64,000 nucleotides of DNA, taken from UBA1926 sp036732005. GTDB lineage: Bacteria > Planctomycetota > Phycisphaerae > Phycisphaerales > UBA1924. The notes beneath the pieces are model-generated. The model was given only the letters and a program-made list of their open reading frames with translations. It had not been told where the DNA came from and did not search any database. Where the stretch lies: positions 62,001-126,000 of the forward strand of contig DAINDF010000002.1 of the NCBI GenBank assembly GCA_036732005.1, written 5' to 3'. Within the stretch, counting starts at the first letter, position 1. The number at the start of each line of letters is the position of its first letter. This document shows, in pieces, positions 17,942 to 27,684 of this stretch. Both the position numbers and the translations under genes were made by a program.

Positions 17942-19597
17942 ATGGTCCGGACGCTCCGCAGGCTTACCCGCACGCTCGAGTTCCGCCTTCTGGTTCCTCT
18001 GGCGTTCTCGGTGGCGCTGGTGCTCGCGGTCCACGCGTGGCTCGGGTACCGGGCGGCCCGCGAGCAGATCGCCCGGTTTGTCGCCGCTGATCTGGAGCGC
18101 TCTACCGCCCTCATCGAGAGCGCGACGCACGACGGCATGTTGCTCAACCGCATGGAGGAACTCCAATCGCGGATCGAGCGTCTCGGGGCGTCACCCGGGT
18201 TCGCGGCGATCCGGATCTACGGCAAGGACGGACGGATCGCCTTGGCCGCGGACCCGGCGGAGCGGGGCCGAATGCTCGCGATGGAGGACGCGACCTGCCT
18301 GGTCTGCCATCCGGGTGGCACGCCGACCGGCCCGCTGGTCGCGAGCGGTCACACGCTGGTGAGCCGCTCGTCGGCGGGGGAATCGCAGCGGAGCCTGACG
18401 GTGATCCGGAACGAGCCGGCGTGCGCGACGGCGGGGTGTCACGGGTCGGTCGGGTCGACGCCGGTGCTCGGGGTGCTCGATGTTGAACTCTCGATGGACC
18501 CGTTCGACGCCGCGATTTCCAGGGCGAGAACGCAGCTGCTCGGGGCGACGGGTGTGCTGATTGTCGTCAGCGGGCTGGTGTCGGCGTTGGTGATCCGCCG
18601 CCTGGTGCACGAGCCCGTCGCCAGGCTGCGGGAGGGGACCGGGAGGATTGCCGGCGGGGACCTGGGCACGCGCATCGAGGTCGAGGGCCGGCACGAGCTC
18701 GCGGAACTCGCCCGGTCGTTCAACCGGATGGTGGCTGACCTCCGGGGCGCGCGGGAGGAGATCGACGCCTGGTCGCGCACGCTCGAGCAGAAGGTCGAGG
18801 AGAAAACGCTGGCGCTCCGAGAGGCCCAGCGGCGGATGGTGCATGTCGAGACGATGGCCTCGCTGGGCAAGCTCTCCGCGACGGTGGCGCATGAACTGAA
18901 CAACCCGCTGAGCGGGATCCTCGCCTACGCGAGGCTGGTCCGCCGCGAACTCGCCGAGCAGCCGCTCGACCCGGCGCTCCGTGAGGAGCTCGAGCAGTAC
19001 CTGGGGCTGGTGGACAGGGAGTGCGTCCGCTGCGGCGAGATCGTGAAGAACCTGCTCGCGTTCGCCCGGGGGGGGACCTCGGAGATGGCGCCGATCGACC
19101 TGAACGCGGTGGTGCGGCGGAGCCTGCTGCTGATCCGCCACCACCTCGAGATGCGGCGTGTCTCGCTCCGGACCGAGTACCTCGAGGGCGACACGACGCT
19201 CGTCGCCGATCAGGGCCAGGTGCAGCAGGCGGTGCTCGCGCTGGCGATGAACGCGGTCGAGGCGATGCCGCCCGACCAGGGACGCGAGGCGGTGCTCTCG
19301 GTGCGGCTGCGCGACGAGGCCCCCGGGTGGGTCCGCCTCGAGGTCGAGGACACCGGGGTCGGGATCCCCGAGGATCTGCTTCCCCACATCTTCGAGCCGT
19401 TCGTCACGACCAAGGGGCAGACCAGCGGCGTCGGCCTCGGGCTGGCGGTGGTCTACGGCGTGGTGAACGCCCACGGGGGCGAGGTCGAGGTCCGGTCCAC
19501 GCCGGGCGTCGGGACCGTGTTCGTTCTCAGGCTGCCGCGTACGCGGGCGGACGCGGGGCGGCGGGCCGCCGCGCAACCGGAGGAGGTCCCGGCATGA
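17942..19597 (+). CDS. Membrane sensor histidine kinase with periplasmic heme-binding motifs
   Basis: This 551-residue kinase has a membrane helix at about 17-35 and a periplasmic sensor domain of about 160 residues. The second helix is at about 199-220, followed by a HAMP linker, a HisKA domain with His317 in VAHELNNP, and a HATPase domain (VEDTGVGIPE, TTKGQTSGVGLGLAVV). The sensor domain contains a c-type heme motif CLVCH (119-123) and a second site CATAGCH (161-167, a CxxxxCH variant), so it may sense redox state or a gas through heme. The start at 17942 places the first helix correctly; an upstream in-frame ATG adds unlikely residues. Its stop overlaps the next ATG by 4 bp, tying it to the NtrC-type regulator. 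Confidence 0.85.
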   Translation: MVRTLRRLTRTLEFRLLVPLAFSVALVLAVHAWLGYRAAREQIARFVAADLERSTALIESATHDGMLLNRMEELQSRIERLGASPGFAAIRIYGKDGRIALAADPAERGRMLAMEDATCLVCHPGGTPTGPLVASGHTLVSRSSAGESQRSLTVIRNEPACATAGCHGSVGSTPVLGVLDVELSMDPFDAAISRARTQLLGATGVLIVVSGLVSALVIRRLVHEPVARLREGTGRIAGGDLGTRIEVEGRHELAELARSFNRMVADLRGAREEIDAWSRTLEQKVEEKTLALREAQRRMVHVETMASLGKLSATVAHELNNPLSGILAYARLVRRELAEQPLDPALREELEQYLGLVDRECVRCGEIVKNLLAFARGGTSEMAPIDLNAVVRRSLLLIRHHLEMRRVSLRTEYLEGDTTLVADQGQVQQAVLALAMNAVEAMPPDQGREAVLSVRLRDEAPGWVRLEVEDTGVGIPEDLLPHIFEPFVTTKGQTSGVGLGLAVVYGVVNAHGGEVEVRSTPGVGTVFVLRLPRTRADAGRRAAAQPEEVPA

Positions 19598-20958
19598 GCG
19601 GGCAGAAGCCTTCCGTCCTGATCGTCGACGACGAGTTCTCCGTGCGGGACTCGCTTTCTCGATTGCTGCGAAAGGACGGGTTCGACGCGGTTCCCGCCGA
19701 GCACGCGGAGGCGGCGTTGGTGCTGGCGGAGGAGCGTCGGTTCGACGCGGCGGTGGTCGACATCAAGATGCCCGGGATGGACGGGCACGACCTGCAGGCG
19801 GCGTTGCACCGGATCGATCCCGCGTTGCCGGTGATCTTCCTGACGGCCTACGCCTCGGTTGATAGCGCGGTGCGGGCGTTGAAGGAGGGGGCGTTCGACT
19901 ATGTCACCAAGCCCATCGACCCCGACGAGCTGAGCCACCTGCTGACCCGGGCGGTGGAGAAGCGGAGGCTCGCGGAGGAGAACACCCGGCTTCGGCGGAC
20001 CATCGACGATCTTGTTGCGGTGGACGAGATCGTGGGGGAGAGCCCCGCGATCCGCAAGGTGATGCAACTCGTCCGGCATGTCGCGCCGACGGACGCGACG
20101 GTGCTCATCGTGGGCGAGAGCGGGACGGGCAAGGAGCTGATCGCGCGCGCCATCCACGCGAACAGCGCGAGGCGGTACCGCCCGATCATCCCCGTGAACT
20201 GCGGCGCGATCCCGGAGGGGCTGCTCGAGAGCGAGCTCTTCGGGCACGAGAAGGGCGCGTTCACCGGGGCGACCCACCGCCGGCCGGGCAAGCTCGAGCT
20301 GGCCGACGGCGGGACGCTCTTCCTCGATGAGGTCGGCGCGATCTCTCTCAAAACGCAGGTCGAGTTGCTGCGTGTGCTCGAGGAGAAGTCGTTCACCAGG
20401 GTGGGGGGGCACGAGACCGTGCGGGTCGATTTCCGCGTGGTCTGCGCGACGAACGAGGACCTCACGAAGGCGGTCCGCGAGGGCCGGTTCCGGGAGGACT
20501 TTTTCTACCGCGTCAATGTCTTCACGATCGAGGCCCCGCCGCTCCGGGATCGGCGGGAGGACATCCCCCTGCTCGCCCGGCATTTCGTCGACCGTTTCGC
20601 GAGGCAGATGGACCGTCGGATCACCGAGGTCAGCCCGGAGGCCATGGACCGGCTGATGGACCACGCCTGGCCCGGGAATGTGCGCGAATTGTGCAACGCG
20701 ATCGAGCGGGCGATGGTCGTCGGGCATCCGCCCGCGATCCGGGCGGAGGACCTCCCGCTCATCCCTCGCTGCGCCACCGCCACCCCGACAGAGCAAGGCG
20801 GTTCGCTCGAGGAGATCGAGCGGAGCCACATCCTCGCGGTGCTGGAGCGCACGAACTGGAACATCTCCCAGGCCGCGAGGGTGCTGCACATCGACCGTGT
20901 GACGGTGTACAACAAGATCCGCAAGTTCGGCCTGGCGCGCGACGGGGCGAACGCCTGA
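19594..20958 (+). CDS. NtrC-family sigma54-dependent response regulator
   Basis: This 454-residue regulator has a receiver domain with acidic pocket Asp12-Asp13 and phospho-acceptor Asp56 (VVDIKMPGMDG). The AAA+ sigma54-activator domain follows, with Walker A GESGTGKE, the sigma54-contacting GAFTGA loop and Walker B GGTLFLDEVG. The C-terminus is a Fis-type helix-turn-helix (NWNISQAARVLHIDRVTVYNKIRKFG). The ATG overlaps the kinase stop (ATGA). Two sigma54 promoters and two copies of one palindrome next door are its likely targets. The gene ends 13 bp from the convergent smc gene. Confidence 0.92.
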   Translation: MSGQKPSVLIVDDEFSVRDSLSRLLRKDGFDAVPAEHAEAALVLAEERRFDAAVVDIKMPGMDGHDLQAALHRIDPALPVIFLTAYASVDSAVRALKEGAFDYVTKPIDPDELSHLLTRAVEKRRLAEENTRLRRTIDDLVAVDEIVGESPAIRKVMQLVRHVAPTDATVLIVGESGTGKELIARAIHANSARRYRPIIPVNCGAIPEGLLESELFGHEKGAFTGATHRRPGKLELADGGTLFLDEVGAISLKTQVELLRVLEEKSFTRVGGHETVRVDFRVVCATNEDLTKAVREGRFREDFFYRVNVFTIEAPPLRDRREDIPLLARHFVDRFARQMDRRITEVSPEAMDRLMDHAWPGNVRELCNAIERAMVVGHPPAIRAEDLPLIPRCATATPTEQGGSLEEIERSHILAVLERTNWNISQAARVLHIDRVTVYNKIRKFGLARDGANA

Positions 20959-20971
20959 ACGGTCCGTCGGG

Positions 20972-23900
20972 TCAGCCCTCGACGGAGACCGGGCCGGTGG
21001 ATTCTTCCTGCATCTTCGCCAGCGCCCGGCGGAGGCCGCCGCTGGGCCGGGGACGCGACGGCTCCGAAGGGGGCGTCTCGGGCCGGGGCGCTTCGGCCCT
21101 GGGCTCCGCGGCCTCGGGCTCGGCCTTTTCAACCTCGAACGACCCGTCCGCCGCGACGCGATCGAAGCGGACGCTGACGCGTTTCGAAACGCCTCGCTCC
21201 TGCTGCGTGATGCCGTAGAGGTGGTCGGCCATCTGCATGGTGCGCTTGTTGTGGGTGATGACGATGAAGCTGGACTGATCGGTGAACGCGCGGACAGTGT
21301 TGCAGTACCGCCCGACATTCGCCTCGTCGAGCGCCGCGTCGACCTCGTCGAGCACGCAGAAGCACGAGGGCTTCGAGCGGAAGATCGCCATGAGCAGGGC
21401 GACGGCGGTGAGCGTCTTCTCCCCGCCCGAGAGCTGGCTGATCGAGCGGGGCTCCTTGCCCGGGGGCTTGGCGATGACCTCGATGCCCGATTCGAGCAGG
21501 TCGGTCTCCTCGGTGACGATCTTGCGGATGCTGCCGTCCGCCTCCTCGATCTCCTTGACGAGCCCCATGAGCCTCACCTCGGCCCGTCCCCCGCCGAAGA
21601 GGCGGCGGAACATCCCGTCCGGCCCGCCGAAGTTCTCGCGGATCAGCGTGAAGACCTCCCCGAATCGCTCCCGGCTCGCGTCGTTGAGCCGGGCGATGAG
21701 GTCCGCCAGGCGGCGGCGGGCCTCGTCGAGGTCGGCGAGCTGGGCGCGGAGCCCCTCGTCGGCCTCGGTGAGCTGCCCCTCCTCCTCGATCGAGCCCAGG
21801 TTCACATGCCCCAGCCGGCCGATCTCGCCCTTGAGCACATTGATCCGCGCCTGGGCGTCGGGGATGTCGACGCGGGAAACGGTGCCATCGGCCATCACGG
21901 CCCGGTACTCCAGATACTCGCGGGCGAGGTCCACGCCGAGGTCGTCTCCCGTGCGCTCCTCGAGCGCCTCGCGTTTGACCTCGAGCTCACGCCGCGTCGC
22001 CTCCACGCCGTGCCAGTCCCGCTCGACGAGCCGGGCACGCTCGCGCGCCCTCGTGGCCGACTCGGCGCGGGCCTGCCGCGTCTGGTCGCAGGCGGCGACG
22101 GCCTCGGCGAGCTCGCCCCGGCGGGCCCCCAACTCGGCGAGCGACGCCTCGGCGCGGGCCAGGTCCTCCGCGGCCTCGCGGATCGTTCCGCCGTGCTGCT
22201 CGTGCCGGCTCCGGGCCTGGGCGGCGTGCCGCTCATGCTCGGCCCGGGCCTCGGCCGCGCCCTCCAGCGCGCGTTCAAGGCGGGCGAGCTCGCGCCGGGC
22301 CCCGTCGAGCTGCGCGTTCGCCTTCCCGGATTCCTCCCGGGCGGCGCTCATCTGCTCGGCGGCGGCGGACGCGCGGGCCTCAAGGTCGCCGAGCTTCGAG
22401 GCGACGGCGTCCAGCGAAACTCGCTGGTCGGCGATGAGACCGTCGAGTGAGCCCGCCTTGTCGAGCCGAGCCTGCCGGGCCGACCCGAGTTCCTCCCCCC
22501 GTGCGTGGGCCTTGGAGGCCTCGTCGCGGACAACGCCGGCCTCGCGCTCAAGGCGGGCCAGGTCGGCCGTGGCGCGATCGAACCGCGCCTGTTCGCCCGC
22601 GAGTGCCCTCCGCTGCTCGGCGAGCTGGGCGGAGACCTCCTCACGCTGCCCGTTGACCTCGGCCCAGGCCTCATCGAGCCGGCCCAGCTCGCCCCGTTCG
22701 AGCTCGAGCATCGACGCCACGCCGGCAAGACGAGCCTCAACCTCGGCAAGCTCGGCGGCATGGCGGATCAGCCCGCCGCCCTGATCGGCCCCCGCGGGGC
22801 CCGCGTCGACGCGGCCCGTCTCGTCCAGGACCTCGCCCGCCCTCGTCACGAACCGGACGCCGCGCAGCGACGCCAGCGGGCCCGCCGCCAGGAGCATCGC
22901 CGCCTCAAGGTCTTCCACGAGGTAGGTGCGGGCGAGCAGGCGGTCCAGCAGCGCCCCGGTCTCGGCCGACCCATCCCGCACGCGCACCAGGGAGCGCAGG
23001 CTGGCCACTCGGGACGCCGGGAGCCGGGCGAGCCGATCCTCGGCCTCGAAGTCGACGCTCGTGTCTCGGGTCAGGCCGGCGAGCGGGAGGAACCGGACCC
23101 GCCCGGGCAGGCTCGCCAGTTCGGCCCCCGTCGGCGCCGCCGCGACCGATCGCGTGACCACCGCCTGGAGATCCGCACCGAGCGCGGCCTCAACGGACGA
23201 GGCGTCCTCGCTGTCGGTCTCAAGCAGCTCGACCAGCGGGGCGAGCACACCCTCGAACCCCTCGGAACGCTCTCGGCGCTCGACGACCCACTTGGCGGCT
23301 TCCGCCAGGCCGGCACGCGACCGGACCATCTCCCCCAGCGTCGCTCGGCGCGCGTCGAGCCCGGCGCGATCCTCGCTCAGGCGGTCGACCAGTGACGCCC
23401 GCTCCTTGCGGGCGCCGGCGAGCGTCTCGCCCCGCTCCGTGAGGGCGGCGTAGCGGGACTCAAGGCCCGAGATCCTCGACTCGCGGTCCGACATCTCCGC
23501 GGCGAGCCGCTCGTGAGCGGCCTTCGCTTCCGCGTGGTCCGATTCAAGCTTGGCCTGCCGCTCGGCGAGCCGCGCCCGTTGGCTGGCGAGCTCTTCCAGG
23601 CGGTGGGCGATCGAGTCGGCCTCGGCGCGGAGGCTCTGCTGATCCCGCTCCATGCTGTGAAGCAGGGTTCGGGCCCGCTCACGCTCGTGCCGCACGCCGG
23701 CGATCTCCTCCATCGCCGCGGCCCGGGCGGTCGAGGCGCTGTCGAGCGAGCGTTCCGCCTCCGCGGCCCGCTCGGCGATCGCGGCGATGCTCTCCCGTTG
23801 GTCAACAAGGTCCGACCGGAGCGACTCGATCTGCTGCGTCGCCGTCTCGAGGCGGTTGAGGTCGATCGCGAGTTGCCGTTCGGCCTCCTCGATCGCGCGC

Positions 23901-25072
23901 TCGGCCATCTGGCGACGCTGCGTCGCGGCCGACGCGGCGTGCTCGGACTCGCGCGCCGCGTCGTCCACGCAACGCAGCGCCGTGATCGCCTCCTGGTGCG
24001 ACAACTCCGCTTCCTGCAGGGCCGCCTCGCACTCGGCCAGTTCCGTGTGCGAGCGCTCGCGATCGGCCTCCAGCGCCTGGAGCCGGCTCGTCATCGCGAG
24101 CAGCCGCTGGCAGACCTCGTCGTACTGATCGAACGCAACGGCCAGGCGGAGCGCGGCGCATTCGGTGTCGAGTTCCCGGAAGCGTCTCGCCTTCGCCGCC
24201 TGCCCGCGGACGATCCGGAGGCGGCGTTCGGTCGAATCGAGCTGCTCGCGTGTCTTGACGAGGTTCGCCTCGGCCCGGTCGAGCTTCCGCTGGGCCTCGA
24301 TCCGCCGCTGCTTGTACTTGGCGATCCCCGCCGCTTCCTCGAAGATCGTCCGCCGCTCCTGCGGGCTGGCGAGCAGCATCGCATCGACCTTGCCCTGCTC
24401 GATGATCGAGTACGCGTCGGCGCCGATGCCCGTGTCGAGGAACAGATCGCGGATGTCACGCAGCCGAGCCCGACGGCCGTTGATGAGGTACTTGCTCGTC
24501 CCGTCCCGGTACAACTGGCGCTCGACCGAGACCTCGTCCGCGTCGATCGGCAGCGATCGCCTGATCCGGCGGCGGTCGTCCAGGATCGACTCCGTCGGCT
24601 CGTCCGTCCCCCCATCCTCCGCCGCGTCGGGCGCGGAGGCGTCAACCCCGGGGTCCGCGTCCGCGGCGGCCCCCTCCGTGGGTGCCCCGGGCTCCTCGGT
24701 GTCCGGCGAGGCGACCGCGTCGAGCCGCTCGTCGAGCGGGTTCTCAAAGGTGAGCGTCACCGAGGCCATGCCCGCCGGCTTGCGCCCCGCCGAGCCCGCG
24801 AAGATGACATCGATCATCTCCTTGCCCCGCAGGCTCTTGCTTGACCGCTCCCCGAGCACCCATTTGATCGCGTCGACGAGGTTGCTCTTGCCGCACCCGT
24901 TGGGCCCGACCACCCCGGTGATCGGCTGGTCGAAGGTGAATACCGTCCGGTCGGCGAACGACTTGAACCCGTTCAGCGTCAGCCTCGTCAGGCGCAGCGC
25001 CCCGGTCAGGTGATCGCCCGCGACCGGGCCGACGCGGTTGGCGGCAACTTCAACGCTCTGTGCATCGGTCAT
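20972..25072 (-). CDS. smc: Chromosome segregation ATPase SMC
   Basis: This 1366-residue SMC protein condenses and segregates the chromosome. It has the N-terminal Walker A GPNGCGKSN, long heptad-rich arms on both sides of a hinge (around residues 560-720), the ABC signature LSGGEKTLTAVALLMAIF and Walker B CVLDEVDAALDEANV. An acidic, Asp/Glu/Pro/Ala-rich insertion of about 60 residues interrupts the N-terminal head after TFENPLDERLDAV. A proline-rich tail of about 50 residues follows the C-terminal head. The ATG at 25072 was chosen over 25090 because a GAGG lies closer; the two differ by six residues. It lies 136 bp downstream of the FlgI-like gene on the same strand. Confidence 0.95.
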   Translation of the reverse strand: MTDAQSVEVAANRVGPVAGDHLTGALRLTRLTLNGFKSFADRTVFTFDQPITGVVGPNGCGKSNLVDAIKWVLGERSSKSLRGKEMIDVIFAGSAGRKPAGMASVTLTFENPLDERLDAVASPDTEEPGAPTEGAAADADPGVDASAPDAAEDGGTDEPTESILDDRRRIRRSLPIDADEVSVERQLYRDGTSKYLINGRRARLRDIRDLFLDTGIGADAYSIIEQGKVDAMLLASPQERRTIFEEAAGIAKYKQRRIEAQRKLDRAEANLVKTREQLDSTERRLRIVRGQAAKARRFRELDTECAALRLAVAFDQYDEVCQRLLAMTSRLQALEADRERSHTELAECEAALQEAELSHQEAITALRCVDDAARESEHAASAATQRRQMAERAIEEAERQLAIDLNRLETATQQIESLRSDLVDQRESIAAIAERAAEAERSLDSASTARAAAMEEIAGVRHERERARTLLHSMERDQQSLRAEADSIAHRLEELASQRARLAERQAKLESDHAEAKAAHERLAAEMSDRESRISGLESRYAALTERGETLAGARKERASLVDRLSEDRAGLDARRATLGEMVRSRAGLAEAAKWVVERRERSEGFEGVLAPLVELLETDSEDASSVEAALGADLQAVVTRSVAAAPTGAELASLPGRVRFLPLAGLTRDTSVDFEAEDRLARLPASRVASLRSLVRVRDGSAETGALLDRLLARTYLVEDLEAAMLLAAGPLASLRGVRFVTRAGEVLDETGRVDAGPAGADQGGGLIRHAAELAEVEARLAGVASMLELERGELGRLDEAWAEVNGQREEVSAQLAEQRRALAGEQARFDRATADLARLEREAGVVRDEASKAHARGEELGSARQARLDKAGSLDGLIADQRVSLDAVASKLGDLEARASAAAEQMSAAREESGKANAQLDGARRELARLERALEGAAEARAEHERHAAQARSRHEQHGGTIREAAEDLARAEASLAELGARRGELAEAVAACDQTRQARAESATRARERARLVERDWHGVEATRRELEVKREALEERTGDDLGVDLAREYLEYRAVMADGTVSRVDIPDAQARINVLKGEIGRLGHVNLGSIEEEGQLTEADEGLRAQLADLDEARRRLADLIARLNDASRERFGEVFTLIRENFGGPDGMFRRLFGGGRAEVRLMGLVKEIEEADGSIRKIVTEETDLLESGIEVIAKPPGKEPRSISQLSGGEKTLTAVALLMAIFRSKPSCFCVLDEVDAALDEANVGRYCNTVRAFTDQSSFIVITHNKRTMQMADHLYGITQQERGVSKRVSVRFDRVAADGSFEVEKAEPEAAEPRAEAPRPETPPSEPSRPRPSGGLRRALAKMQEESTGPVSVEG

Positions 25073-25208
25073 CGTGGCCTCAACCTCCATGTCGGGCCGA
25101 TTCGATCGGGCCTTGGCCTCGCAGCCCGGCAGACGGTGCGCTCCGGCTTCCCTGCCGACGGACGGCTCAGCGTACACACCTCCCGCGCCGGACGCCAGCC
25201 CGCCGAGG

Positions 25209-27236
25209 TCAACGCTTCTTCGATTCCGGATCACGCGGGGCGATCGGCTCGAGCAGCGAGGGCTTCTCACCCGGAAGCGGCCGGGGCCTGACCGGTTCGA
25301 GCTCCGGCTGGTCGAACACCACCAACTCCGTCCGGTCCTCGGGCGTCTCCGGCCGCACCTCGACCTCCTGCCCCGCCGCGGCCGCGAGAAGGTCGGCCAG
25401 CAGGCGGTCGCGTTCGGTCGCAAAGGCGGCGTTGAGGGCCCCGGCCTTGTAGAACTCGTGCAGGGCGCCGACGACCTCGGAATAGGTCATGCCCAGGCCG
25501 ACCAACTGTTGATCGGGCGTCCACTCCCGGGCGAAGAAGTCCACCAGTTCGGGGACGCTGCGGTCCAACTCGGTCTGGTAGGCCGGGGCGTACCGCCCCG
25601 CGTCCATCCGGATTCCACGCCCGGGCACCGCCTCGTAGTAGAGCCGGGGCGTCGCGTCCGGGGTCTCGGCGACCATCATCAGCCGGTCCGACCACGCCGA
25701 CACGAACGAGGGGGTGCGCACCTCGAGATCCTGCCCGAACAGCACGATCCGGGGCGTCCCCTGCTGGGTCACATAGATCAGCGGATCGCCCACCGGCACG
25801 CGGTCGAGCTTGAACTTGTTGTACATGGGCACCCGGCTGACCGCGTAGATCGTCCCAGCGGGCAGGCTGGTCTCCGCGGCGCTGCGGAGTTGCTCGGCCG
25901 ATCGCCGCATCCCGACCGGCGCGTCCCGGAACCGCTCGAATTCGACGAGGCTCCTGAACCGCGAACGCTCGGCCCGCTCGGCCAGCGCCTCGTAGGCCGC
26001 GACGCGCACCGGGAGCGACGACTCGGCGAGCATCTGCTTGAGGGCCTCGTCCACCGTCGGGCCCCCGTCCACGCGCCCGAGCAGGCCGATCGCGTCGGTC
26101 CGCGTGCCCTCCGGCCCGGTTCGGGCCAGGCTCAGCAGAGGCTGGGCCACCCGAGGGTCGCCCAATCGGGCCCCGGTCCGCAGGGCGGCGAGCCTCGGGA
26201 TCGTCTCCCCCTGTTCGTAGAGCTCTCGCAGGAACGGCAGGGCCGGGTCCCCCAGCGCGTGCAACGCCCAGCTCAACTGCTCGGCGAGGTAGGGTTCGTT
26301 CCGGAGCGCATCGACATACCGCCTCGCGTAAACATGAGGCATCGATTGGTCGACCTGGATGTGCGCCAGGATCCTCGCGAACTCGTCCGACTTGTCCAGG
26401 TACGAACGGGGTACATTGACCTCGATCGTGGCCTCGTCCCGTCCCCGCGCGATCGGGCCATCGTCGCCGGGGCGCTCCGGGAAGCGCGAGTTGATCGCCG
26501 AGACGATCTGCCTCGCCCGGCCGTGCGAGGGGTTGTCGAGCACGACCCGGAGCCGCTGGCTCTCGGTCATCACGCCCCCGTTGAGGATGCGGCCCACCGT
26601 CTTCATGACGGTGTCCTCCTGCCCGGGCTCGGCGAACGGGTTGATGAAGATGTTGCCCTTGGCCTCCCCGACCTTGGTCGCCTGCGGGCCCCCGAAGGTC
26701 ACCGCGGGCCCGAGCCGCAGGTCGGTTGTGTAAAGCCTGCCCCCCTCGAGGCTGGTGGCGTTGAGCGCGCGAACAAAGACATCAAACTGGTAGCCCTGCG
26801 GCGCGCCGGGCGGGATCGACGCGGTCACGAGCACCACGGCCGTGTCCTTGCTCTGGATCAGGCGTCGCGGCGACATGCCCTCGAACGGCGTGCCGTCGAA
26901 GGCGCCCTGCCCGACGCCCATCAGCCCCATCTCGCGTTCCATGTGGAAGGCGACCTGGTCGTTGAGCACCCCGCCGCCGCTGCCGTTGAGCCCAACGACG
27001 AACCCGAGCCCGGAGATCCGCGTCGGTTCCAGGCCCCGGATGCTGGCCTGGCTCGCGATCACGCCCCGCAGCGCCGAGGGCACATCCCGCGGCGGCAGGA
27101 CAGGCCGCACGGCCCGTGGCTTGTCCTTCTTCCCGGTGGTGCACCCAGCGAGGTGGAGCGGGCCGAGGGCGGCGAACGCCCCCGCGGTCAAGGCCAACGC
27201 CAGACGCCACGCGCCGATGGATCGTGTCGATTTCAT
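25209..27236 (-). CDS. FlgI-like (P-ring) lipoprotein with C-terminal extension
   Basis: This 675-residue protein starts with a lipoprotein signal (lipobox LAGC followed by TTGKK). The N-terminal half resembles the flagellar P-ring protein FlgI: RISGLGFVVGLNGSG, GNIFINPFAEPG and GGVMTESQRLRVVLDNPSHGRARQIVSAIN. The middle has HEAT-like alpha-helical repeats (ALGDPALPFLRELYEQG, TGARLGDPRVAQPLL, DAIGLLGRVDGG). The C-terminal part is unlike FlgI and ends in a proline-rich basic tail. FlgI proper is about 370 residues, is not a lipoprotein, and sits in flagellar operons; no other flagellar gene is nearby. It may be a planctomycete envelope ring protein derived from FlgI. The start at 27236 gives the clean lipoprotein signal but has a weak Shine-Dalgarno. 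Confidence 0.75.
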   Translation of the reverse strand: MKSTRSIGAWRLALALTAGAFAALGPLHLAGCTTGKKDKPRAVRPVLPPRDVPSALRGVIASQASIRGLEPTRISGLGFVVGLNGSGGGVLNDQVAFHMEREMGLMGVGQGAFDGTPFEGMSPRRLIQSKDTAVVLVTASIPPGAPQGYQFDVFVRALNATSLEGGRLYTTDLRLGPAVTFGGPQATKVGEAKGNIFINPFAEPGQEDTVMKTVGRILNGGVMTESQRLRVVLDNPSHGRARQIVSAINSRFPERPGDDGPIARGRDEATIEVNVPRSYLDKSDEFARILAHIQVDQSMPHVYARRYVDALRNEPYLAEQLSWALHALGDPALPFLRELYEQGETIPRLAALRTGARLGDPRVAQPLLSLARTGPEGTRTDAIGLLGRVDGGPTVDEALKQMLAESSLPVRVAAYEALAERAERSRFRSLVEFERFRDAPVGMRRSAEQLRSAAETSLPAGTIYAVSRVPMYNKFKLDRVPVGDPLIYVTQQGTPRIVLFGQDLEVRTPSFVSAWSDRLMMVAETPDATPRLYYEAVPGRGIRMDAGRYAPAYQTELDRSVPELVDFFAREWTPDQQLVGLGMTYSEVVGALHEFYKAGALNAAFATERDRLLADLLAAAAGQEVEVRPETPEDRTELVVFDQPELEPVRPRPLPGEKPSLLEPIAPRDPESKKR

Positions 27237-27500
27237 GTGGTGTGCGGGCCCCGTGTGCTTCAGGCCGGTCCGTCCGGGCCGCGGGTCGCCCCCGCACGCC
27301 CACCCCCGAACCTCCGCGTCCGGCAAGAGTGTACGCGAGCGCGCCCGCACCGGATTTTGGCGTGCGGGATCGGGCCCGCCGGCACCCCCCGGGCAGACTC
27401 GGCATTTTTCTTACTCGCGCAACTGCAAGATTTGCCGGGTGTTGCTCACAATCGACAGGATGTCAACGCTTCACCCACAGGAAATTGTAGATGAACCCAC

Positions 27501-27528
27501 TAGACAGCACGATGTGTTGTGGTATCCT
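27501..27528 (+). promoter_or_regulatory. Candidate promoter reading toward the hairpin array and dcd
   Basis: TAGACA (27501-27506, 5 of 6 to TTGACA) and TATCCT (27523-27528) are 16 bp apart. The predicted start is near 27535, which would give a leader of about 600 nt before dcd. The same TATCCT -10 occurs in the candidate secretin promoter. Confidence 0.35.
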
Positions 27529-27684
27529 GCCCGTCCTGCCCACGCCCGTTCACAGTCGGGCCGGCAGGAACGGCCTCTTCGGGGACCACATTCGAGGGGG
27601 TTTGGGGCGACTTTGATCGGGCTTTGGGAGGCCTGGGGGAATGAGGACGGCTATCCAGAACTGGATCAGATGCCTTGCGGCGGA

